Assembly: GCF_002979535.1 (NCBI RefSeq)
Contig: NZ_PCPB01000011.1
Location: forward strand, 1-64,000
Direction of reading: 5' to 3'
Length of the DNA: 64,000 bases
DNA from: Brevundimonas sp. MYb52
GTDB lineage: Bacteria; Pseudomonadota; Alphaproteobacteria; Caulobacterales; Caulobacteraceae
In this document: positions 49,989-58,900 of the stretch, piece after piece
Layout: each line of letters opens with the position of its first letter
Numbering within the stretch: the first letter of the stretch is position 1
The notes under the pieces: generated by a model
What the model saw: only the letters and a program-made list of their open reading frames with translations
What the model was told of the DNA's origin: nothing
The model's database searches: none
Program-made: the position numbers and the translations under genes

Positions 49989-51407
49989 CTAGATAGTGAC
50001 GGCGCCCGCCAACCGCCCGTTCAAACTGTTCTGTGCGCCGCTGATGATCTCGACCGGAACGATCTGACCCAGCAGATGATCCGCGCCCTCGACGTGGACA
50101 GCCTGCAGATAGGGCGTCCGACCGATGGCTTGGCGGTCATACCGACCCTTCTTCTCGAACAGGACGTTCAATGTCTTGCCCGCCTGGGCGGCGTTGAAGG
50201 CGGTCTGTTGCTCGAACAAAAGGGCCTGAAGCCGCTGAAGTCGCTCCAGCCCGACCTTCTCCTCGATCTGGCCCGGCATGGTGGCGGCGGGCGTGCCGGG
50301 GCGCGGCGAATAGACGAAGCTGAAGGCGCCCGCATAGGTGACCTGGCGCACCAGATCGAGGCTGTCCTCGAAATCGCGATCCGTCTCGCCGGGGAAGCCG
50401 ACGATGAAGTCCCCGGCGATGGCCATGTCGGGCCGCGCCTCGCGAATACGGGCGATCAGATCGATGTATTTCTGGCGGCCATGCTTGCGGTTCATCAGCC
50501 GCAATACCCGGTCCGACCCGGCCTGCACCGGCAGGTGCAGATAGGGCATCAGCGCGTCCAGATCGGCGTGGGCGGCGATCAGGTCGTCGCTCATGTCGTT
50601 GGCGTGGCTGGTCGTATAACGGATGCGGTCCAGCCCGGAGATTTCTGCCAAGGCATAGGCCAGCTTGGCCAGGGTCCAGGGCTTTCCGTCCGGGCCTTCG
50701 CCGTCATAGGCGTTGACGTTCTGGCCCAGCAGGGTGACTTCGCGCACGCCCCGGTCGGCCAGGGCGCGGGCCTCAGCCAGGACCGCCGCGACGGGACGCG
50801 ACCACTCGGCCCCGCGCGTATAGGGCACGACGCAGAAGGTGCAGAACTTGTCGCAGCCCTCCTGCACCGTCAGGAAGGCGGTCGGGCCTTCGCCGCCGCG
50901 CGTCGCGATCATCTCGGGCGTCAAGGCGTCGAACTTCTCATGCGGGGCGAAGTCCGCGCCGATGCGTTCGCCGCGGGCCCGCGCCGTGCGGGTCAGCAGT
51001 TCCGGCAGTTGGTGATAGGCCTGGGGTCCGACCACCAGGTCCACCGCCGGCTGACGCTTCATGATCTCCTCGCCCTCGGCCTGAGCGACGCAGCCGGCGA
51101 CTGCGATGGTCATGCCGCCGTCGCCGCGCGCCAGCTTGCGCTCGCGCATCTGCTTCAGCTTGCCGAGTTCCGAATAGACCTTCTCGGCGGCCCGTTCGCG
51201 GATATGGCAGGTGTTGAGGATGACAAAGTCCGCCCCCTCGGGCGCATCCGTCGGCGCATAGCCCAGCGGGCGCAGGACATCGGCCATGCGCTCACTGTCA
51301 TAGACGTTCATCTGACAGCCGTAGGTCTTGATGAACAGGCGTTTGGGCGCGTCGGCCAGCGGCGCGCCTTCAGCCTTTTCAACGGGCTTTTCGAGGGTAT
51401 CGGTCAT
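49989..51407 (-). CDS. miaB: tRNA-2-methylthio-N6-dimethylallyladenosine synthase MiaB
   Basis: MiaB is a radical SAM methylthiotransferase acting on i6A37 of tRNAs that read UNN codons. The 472-residue protein has the three-domain order: an N-terminal UPF0004 domain with three cluster cysteines ([43 protein letters not shown]), the radical SAM motif [22 protein letters not shown], and a C-terminal TRAM domain ([22 protein letters not shown]). The start at 51407 (MTDTLEK) is preferred to 51428. It is 60 nt downstream of fur. Confidence 0.97.
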   Translation of the reverse strand: MTDTLEKPVEKAEGAPLADAPKRLFIKTYGCQMNVYDSERMADVLRPLGYAPTDAPEGADFVILNTCHIRERAAEKVYSELGKLKQMRERKLARGDGGMTIAVAGCVAQAEGEEIMKRQPAVDLVVGPQAYHQLPELLTRTARARGERIGADFAPHEKFDALTPEMIATRGGEGPTAFLTVQEGCDKFCTFCVVPYTRGAEWSRPVAAVLAEARALADRGVREVTLLGQNVNAYDGEGPDGKPWTLAKLAYALAEISGLDRIRYTTSHANDMSDDLIAAHADLDALMPYLHLPVQAGSDRVLRLMNRKHGRQKYIDLIARIREARPDMAIAGDFIVGFPGETDRDFEDSLDLVRQVTYAGAFSFVYSPRPGTPAATMPGQIEEKVGLERLQRLQALLFEQQTAFNAAQAGKTLNVLFEKKGRYDRQAIGRTPYLQAVHVEGADHLLGQIVPVEIISGAQNSLNGRLAGAVTI

Positions 51408-51467
51408 GCCCGGCTTATGATCGCCCAAGCGGGCGACGGCAAGGCGAGCGCTCGACCGCGATCAGTC

Positions 51468-51950
51468 TCAGCTGTCGGCCGTTTCCGGTTCGACCCGTGC
51501 GGCGTGGCGCTTGTAGATCAGACCCTCGCGCTCGACCGGCTCGGCGCCGGGGATGGCGTGGCCATAAAGCTCGAGCTTGTGGCCGACCAGTTCGAAGCCC
51601 AGACGCTTGGCGATCTCGGTCTTCAGGCGCTCGATCTCGGCGTCGAAGAACTCGATGACTTCGCCCGTCTTGGTGTCGATCAGGTGGTCGTGGTGATCGT
51701 CGCCGGCCTCTTCATAGCGGCTGCGGCCGTCGCCGAAGTCGTGCTTCTCGACCACGCCCGCTTCTTCGAACAGACGCACGGTGCGATAGACGGTGGCGAT
51801 CGAGATGTGCGGGTCGATAGCCGAGGCGCGACGATACAGCTCCTCGACGTCAGGGTGATCCTCGGCCTGCGACAGGACGCGGGCGATCACGCGCCGCTGT
51901 TCGGTCATACGCATGCCGCGGTCGGCGCAGAGTTTTTCGATCCGTTCCAT
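51468..51950 (-). CDS. fur: Ferric uptake regulator Fur, alphaproteobacterial type
   Basis: Fur (160 residues) is the iron-responsive repressor. The winged helix has RMTEQRRVIARVLSQAEDHPDVEELYRRA and ISIATVYRTVRLFEEAGVVEKHDFGDGRSRYE. Metal-site residues are in HHDHLIDTKTGEVIEF and the C-terminal HKLELYGHA. The two CxxC structural-zinc motifs of E. coli Fur are absent, as in other alphaproteobacterial Fur proteins; the only cysteine is C8. It lies in the same leftward run as rimI (37 nt upstream) and miaB. No Fur box was identified near it by eye. Confidence 0.94.
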   Translation of the reverse strand: MERIEKLCADRGMRMTEQRRVIARVLSQAEDHPDVEELYRRASAIDPHISIATVYRTVRLFEEAGVVEKHDFGDGRSRYEEAGDDHHDHLIDTKTGEVIEFFDAEIERLKTEIAKRLGFELVGHKLELYGHAIPGAEPVEREGLIYKRHAARVEPETADS

Positions 51951-51987
51951 GGGCCGGAAGATAGGCTGAGCCGTCAGCTTATGGAAG

Positions 51988-52401
51988 CTATCGAGTGAAG
52001 TTCAGCGACAGGACCAGAGCATCCTCGCGGCTTCCGTCCGCACGCGCATAATATCCGCGTCGTCGGCCGGCCTCGACAAAGCCCGTGCGGGCGTAGAGGG
52101 CGCGGGCGGCGACATTGTCCTCGGCCACTTCCAGGAACAGACGCTCGGCCCCCAGGGCGGCGGCGCGCACCACGGCCGCCTGGACCAGACGGCCCCCCAG
52201 GCCGCTGCGCCGGGCGGCGGCTCGTACGGCCAGAGTCAGGATCTCGGCCTCGTCGGCTACGACGCGGATCAGGATGAAGCCGTCGCCGTCCTTGATGGCG
52301 AAGACGCCGGGCGAGGCCAGCAAGGCCGCCAGACTGGCCGCGTCCCAGGGGGCGTCGAAGGCCTCGGCGTGGATCACCGCAAGGGCGCGGGGGTCGGTCA
52401 T
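51988..52401 (-). CDS. rimI: Ribosomal-protein-S18-alanine N-acetyltransferase family (RimI)
   Basis: The 137-residue GNAT acetyltransferase shows AIHAEAFDAPWDAASLAALLASPG, the acetyl-CoA loop RRSGLGGRLVQAAVVRAA and LFLEVAEDNVAARALYARTGFVEAGRRRGYYA, the canonical RimI features. It N-terminally acetylates S18 in E. coli, though many RimI proteins have broader targets. It overlaps tsaB by 4 bp (ATGA), the usual tsaB-rimI pair. Confidence 0.94.
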   Translation of the reverse strand: MTDPRALAVIHAEAFDAPWDAASLAALLASPGVFAIKDGDGFILIRVVADEAEILTLAVRAAARRSGLGGRLVQAAVVRAAALGAERLFLEVAEDNVAARALYARTGFVEAGRRRGYYARADGSREDALVLSLNFTR

Positions 52402-53087
52402 GATGTCGCGGGCGGACGCGCCTGACCCGGCAGACGGCTGGGCGGCGTGGCGTCGGGCGCACGCAGATAGAGGGGCGCGGGCAGGGCGACCGCCGGGTCC
52501 GCTGCGGCCGCCAGACGCGCCAGGGCCTCCGGCGAGGGCGCAACCAGGGGCGCGGCCTCAGCGCGCTCCAATCGCTCGAGGAAGGTTTCGACCAGGACGG
52601 CCGCGCCCGAGCCGACCAGCCCAGGCCTGGTCCCAGCGGCAACGTCCAGGATAAGGTCCGTCGCAGCCTCCAGCGACAGGGCCTCGGCCGGCCCCTGGGC
52701 AACGCCGTCGCGGAACAGACGCGTATAGACCTGCCCCCGTCGGGCGTCGATCACGGCGGCGACCAGACCGGCTGCGTCAACCGAAGCCGCCAAGGCGTCC
52801 AGCGTCGAGACGCCGACCACGGGCCGATCCAATGCCGCGCCCAGCCCCTGCGCAAAGGCCAGACCGACGCGCAGGCCAGTGAAGGAGCCGGGCCCGACGG
52901 TGACTCCGATCCTGTCGATGACCCCGAAGCCGCCGCCCGCATCGGCCACGGCGTCACGAACCATGCCCGCCAGCCGTTCCTGATGGCCCTTGGTCATCAA
53001 CTCGGAACGAAGGCCCAGCACGCGTCCATTCTCGACCACGCCGGCCGTACAGGCGCCCAGCGCCGTATCCACGATCAGAATTCTCAT
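52398..53087 (-). CDS. tsaB: tRNA threonylcarbamoyladenosine accessory protein TsaB
   Basis: TsaB (229 residues) is the non-catalytic ASKHA-fold partner of TsaD in forming t6A37 on tRNA. It starts MRILIVDTALGACTAGVVENGRVLG and has IDRIGVTVGPGSFTGLRVGLAFAQGLGAALDRPVVGVSTLDALA and AAVIDARRGQVYTRLF, which are typical. It is the first core gene of the tsaB-rimI-fur-miaB run and lies 22 nt downstream of a small XRE gene, so it may be co-transcribed with it. Confidence 0.95.
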   Translation of the reverse strand: MRILIVDTALGACTAGVVENGRVLGLRSELMTKGHQERLAGMVRDAVADAGGGFGVIDRIGVTVGPGSFTGLRVGLAFAQGLGAALDRPVVGVSTLDALAASVDAAGLVAAVIDARRGQVYTRLFRDGVAQGPAEALSLEAATDLILDVAAGTRPGLVGSGAAVLVETFLERLERAEAAPLVAPSPEALARLAAAADPAVALPAPLYLRAPDATPPSRLPGQARPPATS

Positions 53088-53109
53088 CGCGGCCTTCCTA
53101 TCGGGGCGC

Positions 53110-53478
53110 TCAGGCCGACGCCAGCGCCTCGACCACCCGGCTGACCGCCTGACGCAGGACCGGATCGCTGATCCGGGGGAAGGCCTCGGCCAGGGCGCGT
53201 CCGTCCGCCGTCGCCGTCAGGTCGCGCAGACCCGCCAACGGGTCGAGCGCGTCGGCCCGCGCAGGGAAAAAGTCGGCCACCGAACAACCCAGGACAGTCG
53301 CCACCTGATGCAGGCGCGAGGCTGAAACGCGGTTGGCGCCCTTTTCGTATTTCTGCACCTGCTGGAAGCTGACGCCCAATTGTAGGGCCAGGGCGGTCTG
53401 CGACAGGCCCAGGGCCGATCGTCGCGCGGCCATGCGCAGGCCCACGGCGGCGTCGATATCTTGAGTGCGGCGGTTCAT
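53110..53478 (-). CDS. XRE-family regulator (SFQQVQKYEKG type)
   Basis: The 122-residue protein has an N-terminal HTH: GLRMAARRSALGLSQTALALQLGVSFQQVQKYEKGANRVSASRLHQVATVLG. A C-terminal helix (ISDPVLRQAVSRVVEALAS) follows. It is paralogous to the regulator at 45798-46217. It precedes tsaB by 22 nt. The GTTTCAT-N8-ATGAAAC inverted repeat 31 bp upstream of its start is a good candidate for its own operator. Confidence 0.92.
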   Translation of the reverse strand: MNRRTQDIDAAVGLRMAARRSALGLSQTALALQLGVSFQQVQKYEKGANRVSASRLHQVATVLGCSVADFFPARADALDPLAGLRDLTATADGRALAEAFPRISDPVLRQAVSRVVEALASA

Positions 53479-53508
53479 GGGCGGCGTCTCCCTGATAATG
53501 AAGGGAGA

Positions 53509-53530
53509 GTTTCATGAAGCAGAATGAAAC
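53509..53530. promoter_or_regulatory. Inverted-repeat operator candidate before XRE gene
   Basis: GTTTCAT and ATGAAAC are perfect inverted 7-mers with 8 nt between. A third GTTTCAT follows at 53542-53548, overlapping the stop of the next XRE gene. The related palindrome at 54181 shares GTTTCA. Confidence 0.6.
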
Positions 53531-53547
53531 ACAACTGTTTCGTTTCA

Positions 53548-54144
53548 TCATTCATCCAGGCGGGCGACGACCGCCGCGACCGTTCGGGCGCGCTCGCGCG
53601 GAATCCGCTCGATGGTCAGCAGGGCGCCGGCGCCGCGCACCACCAGTTCAGCCTCGTCGGACCGGACATAGAGCCGCGCCCGCAGACTGCCGTCGTCCAT
53701 CTCGATGACGCAGCCCTGATCCCGGCGCGGCCAGCGGCCGGGGGCGTATTCCAGCACCGTTCCGGCGGCGGCCCAGGGCGCCAGGTCGTCGCTCGACAGC
53801 TGCATCCGCCGCCGCTCGGCGACCGGCGCGGCCTCGAAGGCGCGGCCCCGCGCCTGCAGGCCCTCCACGGCGGGCTTGGGTGAGGGGGCAGGGGCGGCGC
53901 CGACCAGAAGGGCCAAATCCTCGGGCGTGGCGTCCAGGGCGCCGGTCAGGCGGCGCTGAACGTCGGGGCGGAACAGGCCGGGGCGCTTGCCGGCTTCGTA
54001 GAGGCCCCAGCCCTGGCTGGTCATGCCGATCCTCGCGCCGGCCTCGGCCTGGCTCAGCCCGCGCTCGCGGCGCAGGGCGGACAGGGCCTCGCCGAGGGCG
54101 CGCCCCTCGGTCCCGGCGTCATCATCGGATGTGAAACGGGCCAT
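53548..54144 (-). CDS. XRE-family regulator with C-terminal S24-like unknown domain
   Basis: The 198-residue protein has an HTH (about 15-75): LGEALSALRRERGLSQAEAGARIGMTSQGWGLYEAGKRPGLFRPDVQRRLTGAL. A proline/alanine linker leads to a C-terminal beta-rich domain (about 115-198) including VLEYAPGRWPRRDQGCVIEMDDGSLRARLYVRSDEAELVVRG. This pattern resembles the effector part of phage-type repressors related to S24 peptidases, but the catalytic Ser/Lys are not evident. The start at 54144 (MARFTSDDD) is used. A parS-like palindrome lies 37 bp upstream. The gene sits unusually between nfuA and tsaB. Confidence 0.82.
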   Translation of the reverse strand: MARFTSDDDAGTEGRALGEALSALRRERGLSQAEAGARIGMTSQGWGLYEAGKRPGLFRPDVQRRLTGALDATPEDLALLVGAAPAPSPKPAVEGLQARGRAFEAAPVAERRRMQLSSDDLAPWAAAGTVLEYAPGRWPRRDQGCVIEMDDGSLRARLYVRSDEAELVVRGAGALLTIERIPRERARTVAAVVARLDE

Positions 54145-54180
54145 GCAGCGATCATGCCCCACGGCCCGTTCGGACGATAG

Positions 54181-54196
54181 TGTTTCATGTGAAACA
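54181..54196. promoter_or_regulatory. parS-like 16-bp palindrome
   Basis: TGTTTCATGTGAAACA differs at one position from the broadly conserved chromosomal ParB-binding site TGTTTCACGTGAAACA. It lies in a non-coding gap upstream of the XRE gene at 54144. It could also be that regulator's operator, because GTTTCA occurs again near 53509-53548. Confidence 0.5.
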
Positions 54197-54203
54197 TCTT
54201 GGC

Positions 54204-54350
54204 GGGCCGCGGTCAGAAGGCTCCGCCTTCTCGACCCGACGCGGCTTTCTTGTGGGCCGCAGTCGTCGGCCCTGCGGGACCTCCCGACCCGACGCGGCTT
54301 TCTTGTGGGCCGCGGTCAGAAGCCTCCGCCTTCTCGACCCGACGCGGCCT
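54204..54350. repeat. Three tandem hairpin units (same family as the dapF insertion)
   Basis: Units start at 54204, 54254 and 54307. Each begins GGGCCGC(A/G)GTC and contains CGACCCGACGCGG; the first two end GCTTTCTTGTG. Units 1 and 3 contain AGAAGGCTCCGCCTTCT-like stems (one base changed in unit 3). Unit 2 has a different stem around CCTGCGGG, so the internal arm has been replaced while pairing is kept. Confidence 0.85.
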
Positions 54351-54362
54351 GGCGCTTCGCGC

Positions 54363-54403
54363 GCGCTCAAGCAGCGAGCCGCCACGTGGCGAGCGGCAGC
54401 GCC
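54363..54403. repeat. REP-like hairpin element (copy before nfuA stop)
   Basis: GCGCTCAAGCAGCGAGC is followed by the stem CGCCAC-GTGGCG and ends CGGCAGCGCC. It lies directly after the third tandem unit and 20 bp from the nfuA stop. Confidence 0.7.
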
Positions 54404-54423
54404 CCAAGAATGTCGCCCTTCGC

Positions 54424-54981
54424 TTAAATCACCTGCTCGACGCTGGTCACTTCGGGAACGTAGTGGCGCATCATCTGCTCGACGCCGGCCTTCAGGGTGG
54501 CCGAGGAGGAGGGACAGCCCGAGCAGGCGCCGCGCATGCGCAGACGAAGGACGCCGGTTTCCACATCGAAGTGGTCGAACAGGATGTCGCCGCCGTCCTG
54601 GGCCACGGCCGGGCGGATGCGGCTGTCCAGCAGACCCTTGATCTCGGCCACGATCTCGCTGTCCTCGCCGGCGTCTTCGGCCGCGGCCTCGATGCCGCGC
54701 GTCAGCGGCGCGCCCGAAACGAAGTGATCCATGATGACCGACAGGATCGGGGCCTTCATCGCGCTCCAGTCCGGGGCCTGGGCGCCGCGCGTCACCGAGA
54801 CATAGTCGGCGCCGAAGAAGACGCCCTCGACGCCCTCCAGTTCGAACAGGGCCTCGGCCAGGGACGAGGCGGCCGCCTCGTCGATGGTGCGATATTCCAG
54901 CACGCCTTCCGGCGCCACATCGCGGCCCGGCAGGAATTTCAGGACATTGGGGTTCGGCGTGGGTTCGGTCTGGATGAACAT
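54424..54981 (-). CDS. nfuA: NfuA/NifU-like Fe-S cluster scaffold
   Basis: The 185-residue protein has the Nfu N-terminal domain (MFIQTEPTPNPNVLKFLPGR) and a C-terminal NifU domain. The latter contains RPAVAQDGGDILFDHFD and the cluster-binding pair MRGACSGCPSSSATLKAGVEQMM. It carries and delivers Fe-S clusters. In related genomes this gene normally lies just upstream of tsaB-rimI-fur; here two XRE genes and repeats intervene. Upstream is a long inverted repeat. Confidence 0.96.
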   Translation of the reverse strand: MFIQTEPTPNPNVLKFLPGRDVAPEGVLEYRTIDEAAASSLAEALFELEGVEGVFFGADYVSVTRGAQAPDWSAMKAPILSVIMDHFVSGAPLTRGIEAAAEDAGEDSEIVAEIKGLLDSRIRPAVAQDGGDILFDHFDVETGVLRLRMRGACSGCPSSSATLKAGVEQMMRHYVPEVTSVEQVI

Positions 54982-55021
54982 GGCCGGGAGATGCGCCTTG
55001 GGCGAACCGTCCGCAACCCTT

Positions 55022-55172
55022 CTCCCTCCCCTTTATGAGGAGGGTGGTCGTCGCAGAGCGACGAGCGGGTGGGGAGGGCGAGGTGATGCAGGGGCGCGGC
55101 GCTTGAGTTGCCAAAGCGCCCCCACCCGTCCGACGCTTCGCGTCAGCCACCCTCCCCATGAAGGGGAGGGAG
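55022..55172. repeat. Long intergenic inverted repeat, CTCCCTCCCC type
   Basis: Arms CTCCCTCCCCTTTATGAGG...GGTGG (55022-55047) and its near-perfect reverse complement (55147-55172) enclose about 100 nt, with an inner CCACCCG/CGGGTGG-like pairing. It fills the nfuA-usp gap. Confidence 0.85.
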
Positions 55173-55184
55173 AGGCGTCGCGTT

Positions 55185-55221
55185 GCTCAAGCAGCTCGGT
55201 TCCGCGCGGCTTGCGATAGCG
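55185..55221. repeat. REP-like hairpin element near usp stop
   Basis: GCTCAAGCAGC at the left, then a CGGTTCCGCGCGGCTTGCG stem region and GATAGCG at the right. This is another copy of the family at 25.3, 49.9, 54.4 and 55.9 kb. Confidence 0.65.
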
Positions 55222-55231
55222 ACCCTAAGAA

Positions 55232-55699
55232 TTACGCCAAATCCTCAATATCCGCCTCGGTCAGTTCGCCGGGCACGATGGTCACGGGCAGCTTGCGGCC
55301 GGTGAAGGCCCCGCCCTGTTTCAGCACCGCCGAAACCAGGGGCCCCGGACCGCGCGAGCCGGAGCCCGCCGCCAGCACCAGGATCTTGATGTCGGGGTCG
55401 GCGCCCACGGCCTTGCGGATGGCGCCCTGGGGGTCGCCTTCCTCGATCAGGAAGATGGGCGGGGCGCCGGATTTCTCGGCGGCCTCCTCGCCGAGACGGT
55501 TCAGCAGAAGCTCGGCCTCCTCACGCTGCTGGCGGCGGATTTCGTCGCGGACGCCGGACCAGTGCTCGTCCGAGCCGCCGGGCAGGGCGCGCAGAAGAAC
55601 GACACGGCCCCCGGTCGATTTGGCCCGCCGGGCGGCATAGCCGAGGGCGGCGCCGAACTCGGGACTGTCGTCGACGACGACGAGAAACTTCCTGGGCAT
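55232..55699 (-). CDS. Universal stress protein (UspA family)
   Basis: The 155-residue protein has the UspA fold: FLVVVDDSPEFGAALGYAARRAKSTGGRVVLLRAL, a central helix and, in the second half, IKILVLAAGSGSRGPGPLVSAVLKQGG. The G-x2-G-x9-G(S/T) ATP-binding pattern is only partly kept. The start at 55699 (MPRKFLVV) begins right before the first strand. It lies leftward between gdhZ and nfuA, with repeats on both sides. Confidence 0.87.
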   Translation of the reverse strand: MPRKFLVVVDDSPEFGAALGYAARRAKSTGGRVVLLRALPGGSDEHWSGVRDEIRRQQREEAELLLNRLGEEAAEKSGAPPIFLIEEGDPQGAIRKAVGADPDIKILVLAAGSGSRGPGPLVSAVLKQGGAFTGRKLPVTIVPGELTEADIEDLA

Positions 55700-55835
55700 G
55701 GGACGGACGGCCTTGCGGATCTCTGAACAGCGGGAACCACCTAACGCCAAGCCGCCCCAAACGCCAAGGCCCGCCCGCCTCGCCGTGAACGACGAAACGA
55801 GCGGGCCCTGAACTGACGCCAAAGCGCGGGGTCAT

Positions 55836-55922
55836 GCGCTCAAGTCGCGAGGCTCCGCGAGCCGAGCATAGCGCCCAAAGACTCGCTCAAGCAGCGAGCG
55901 ACTGCGTCGCGAGCGTAGCGCT
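55836..55922. repeat. Two REP-like hairpin elements between usp and gdhZ
   Basis: Copies at 55836-55874 (GCGCTCAAG...AGCATAGCGCC) and 55885-55922 (GCTCAAGCAGCGAGC...GCGAGCGTAGCGCT). Each has its own stem: CGAGGCTCCGCGAGCCG in the first, GCGAGCGACTGCGTCGC in the second. A perfect 9-bp stem TCTGGGAAG/CTTCCCAGA (55922-55945) overlaps the gdhZ stop. Confidence 0.75.
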
Positions 55923-55932
55923 CTGGGAAGCC

Positions 55933-58900
55933 CTAGCTTCCCAGAACTTCTCTGATAGCCCCGTTGGCGATGGTCAGCTTGGCGAAGGTCCAGCCCGTGC
56001 CCGAGGTCTCGATCTCGTCGACCGAGGCGCGCAGGGATTCGACCTGGCCGATGCGGGCGCCGATCCAGGCGTCGACGGCCCGTTCGGCGGTTTCCTCGCT
56101 GGCGCCCGCCGCCTCGGCCGAGGCCTTGGCCACGGCGCGGGTCAGTTGCTGCTGCTCGGCCATCAGGTCCTGGATCAGGCGACGCACGGCCAGACGGTCG
56201 AAGTGATCGCCCGACGGCACCGAACCGGCCGCCACGCGCAGACGGTCGAAGTCGAAGGCGGCGCCGACCTGGTGATAGAGACGGGCCATGGCCGGCGCGC
56301 TCCAGCCCAGTTCATTGGCCAGGTCGCCGATGTCCGCCGTGGCCACCATGGGCCGCAGCAGGGCGATGTCACGCGCCAGGTCTTCCGGCGCGCCCAGACC
56401 GACGAAGGTGGCGACGCGGGCCTCATACTGCCCTTGCTCGAAGCGCGACAGCACCTCAGGACCGGCGGCGCGCAGGGCGTCGGCGGCGGGCTGATAGGCG
56501 GCGATCATGCCGCCGACCGTGGTTTCGGTGCGGGCGGCGCGACGGGCCAGCCAGTAGGTCTGGCGACGCAGGACCTTGGCGATCTCACGATAGAGGGCCG
56601 TCTGGGCCTCGGCAGGGATCTTCAGGTCCAGGGCCGAAACCGCCTTCCAGGCCTGGTCCAGGCGGAAGACCTGACGCGCCGTTTCAAAGGCCGTGACCAT
56701 GGCGGCGGTGTCGCATTCCGCCGCCGCGCGCAGGCGGTCGGGGAAGGTCGGCCCGGCCATGTTGACGATCTCGTTCGACAGCACGGTGGCGATGATGTCG
56801 CGACGCAGGCGGTGACGCTTCATGTCGTCTTCGAACTTGGCCAGCGGCGCCGGGAAGTAGTGGACCAGAAGGCGCTCGAAGAAGGCGTCGTCGGGGGCCG
56901 AGGAGCCGACGATCTCGTCGAACAGCTCCAGCTTGGAATAGGCCGTCAGCACCGCCAGTTCGGGGCGGGTCAGGGCCGTGCCCTGCAGCTTCATCTCGGC
57001 GACGCGAACGTCGTCGGGCAGGTATTCCACCGCCCGGTTCAGCTTACCGATCGAGGACAGGTGCTGCATGAAGGCCTGCTGGGCGTCCAGCGCCTCGGCA
57101 CCCTCGGCCTGCTGCAGGCTGACCGCCAGGGTCTGGTCGTAGTTGTGGACCAGGACCTTGAGGCCGACCTCGTCAGTCATCGACTTCAGCAGGGCGTTGC
57201 GGTCCTCGGCCTTGAGGTTGCCCGAGGCGATGGCGCCGCCGGTGAGGATCTTGATGTTCACCTCATGGTCGGACGAGTCCACACCGGCCGAGTTGTCGAT
57301 GGCGTCGGTGTTCAGACGCATGCCCGCACGCGCCGCCTCGATGCGGCCCAGCTGGGTGGCGCCCAGGTTGGCGCCCTCGCCCAGGACCAGGGCGCGCACG
57401 TCGCCGCCGTTGATGCGGATGGCGTCATTGGCCTTGTCGCCGGCCTGGGCGTTGGTCTCGCCGCCGCCCTTGATGTAGGTGCCGATGCCGCCGAAGTAGA
57501 GCAGCTCGGCGCGGGCCTTGAGGATGGCCTGCATCAGGGTGGTCGGATCGACGCTGTCGGCCTCGATGTCCAGCAGCGCCTTGATTTCCGGCGTCAGCTC
57601 AATGGTCTTGGCCGAGCGCGAGAAGACGCCGCCGCCTTGCGAGATCAGGCCCTTGTCATAGTCCTGCCAGCTGGTGCGCGGGGTCTCGAACAGGCGCTTG
57701 CGCTCTTCCCACGACCTGGCCGTGTCCGGGTTGGGGTCGATGAAGATGTCGCGGTGATCGAAGGCGGCGACCAGCTTGATCGCCTTGGACAGCAGCATGC
57801 CGTTGCCGAAGACGTCGCCGGACATGTCGCCCACGCCGACCACGGTGAAGGGCTCGGACTGGATGTCCTTGCCCATCTCGCGGAAGTGGCGCTTGACCGC
57901 CTCCCAGGCGCCGCGCGCCGTAATGCCCATTTCCTTGTGGTCGTAGCCGACCGAACCACCGCTCGCGAAAGCGTCGTCCAGCCAGAAGCCGTAGGACTGG
58001 CTCACGCCGTTGGCGATGTCCGAGAAGGTTGCCGTGCCCTTGTCGGCGGCCACGACCAGATAGGGGTCGTCGCCTTCCCAGGCCACGACATCCGCCGGAC
58101 GCACCGGGGCGCCCTCGCCGACGATGTTGTCGGTGATGTCCAGCAGGCCCGACAGGAAGGTCTTGTAGGCGCGGATGGCCTCGGCCTGGACCGCGTCGCG
58201 GTCGCCGCCGACCGGCAGTTGCTTGGGATAGAAGCCGCCCTTGGAGCCAACCGGGACGATGACCGAGTTCTTGACCTGCTGGGCCTTCACCAGACCCAGG
58301 ACCTCGGTGCGGAAGTCGTCACGACGGTCCGACCAGCGCAGACCGCCGCGCGCGACGGGGCCGAAGCGCAGGTGGACGCCCTCGATGTGCGGGGCCCAGA
58401 CGAAGATCTCGCGGAAGGGCTTGGGCAGGGGCAGGTCTTCAAGCTCGCGCGAGGCGATCTTGATCGAGATGTGCGGCTTGGCCACGCCCTCGGCGTCGAC
58501 CTGATAGAAGTTGGTGCGCTTGATAGCGCCGATCAGCAGGGCGATGCGGCGCAGCACCCGGTCGTGATCCAGGCTCTTCACGTCCTGCAGCAGGGCGACG
58601 ATCTTGTCGTTCAGCTCGGCGACCAGGGCCTCACGCTCTTCGACGCTGCCGCCGTGGGCCGGATCGAACCTGGCCTTGAACAGCGACAGGATGGCGCGGG
58701 CCACGGTCGGGTATTCGCGCAGGGCCGTTTCCTGAACCGCCTGCGACGGGTCCAGACCGGTCTGCTGGCGATAGCGGGCCAGGGTGCGGATCAGGGCCGC
58801 CTCGCGCCAGTCCACACCCAGCTCCAGCACCAGACGGTTGAAGCCGTCGCTCTCGGTGCGGCCGGTCCAGACCGCCGAGAAGGCGGCCTCGAACGGGGCC

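Noticed and set aside
55922-55945. Intrinsic terminator of gdhZ
   Set aside because: The perfect 9-bp stem overlaps the stop codon and has no U-tract on the minus strand; kept only as a structural note.
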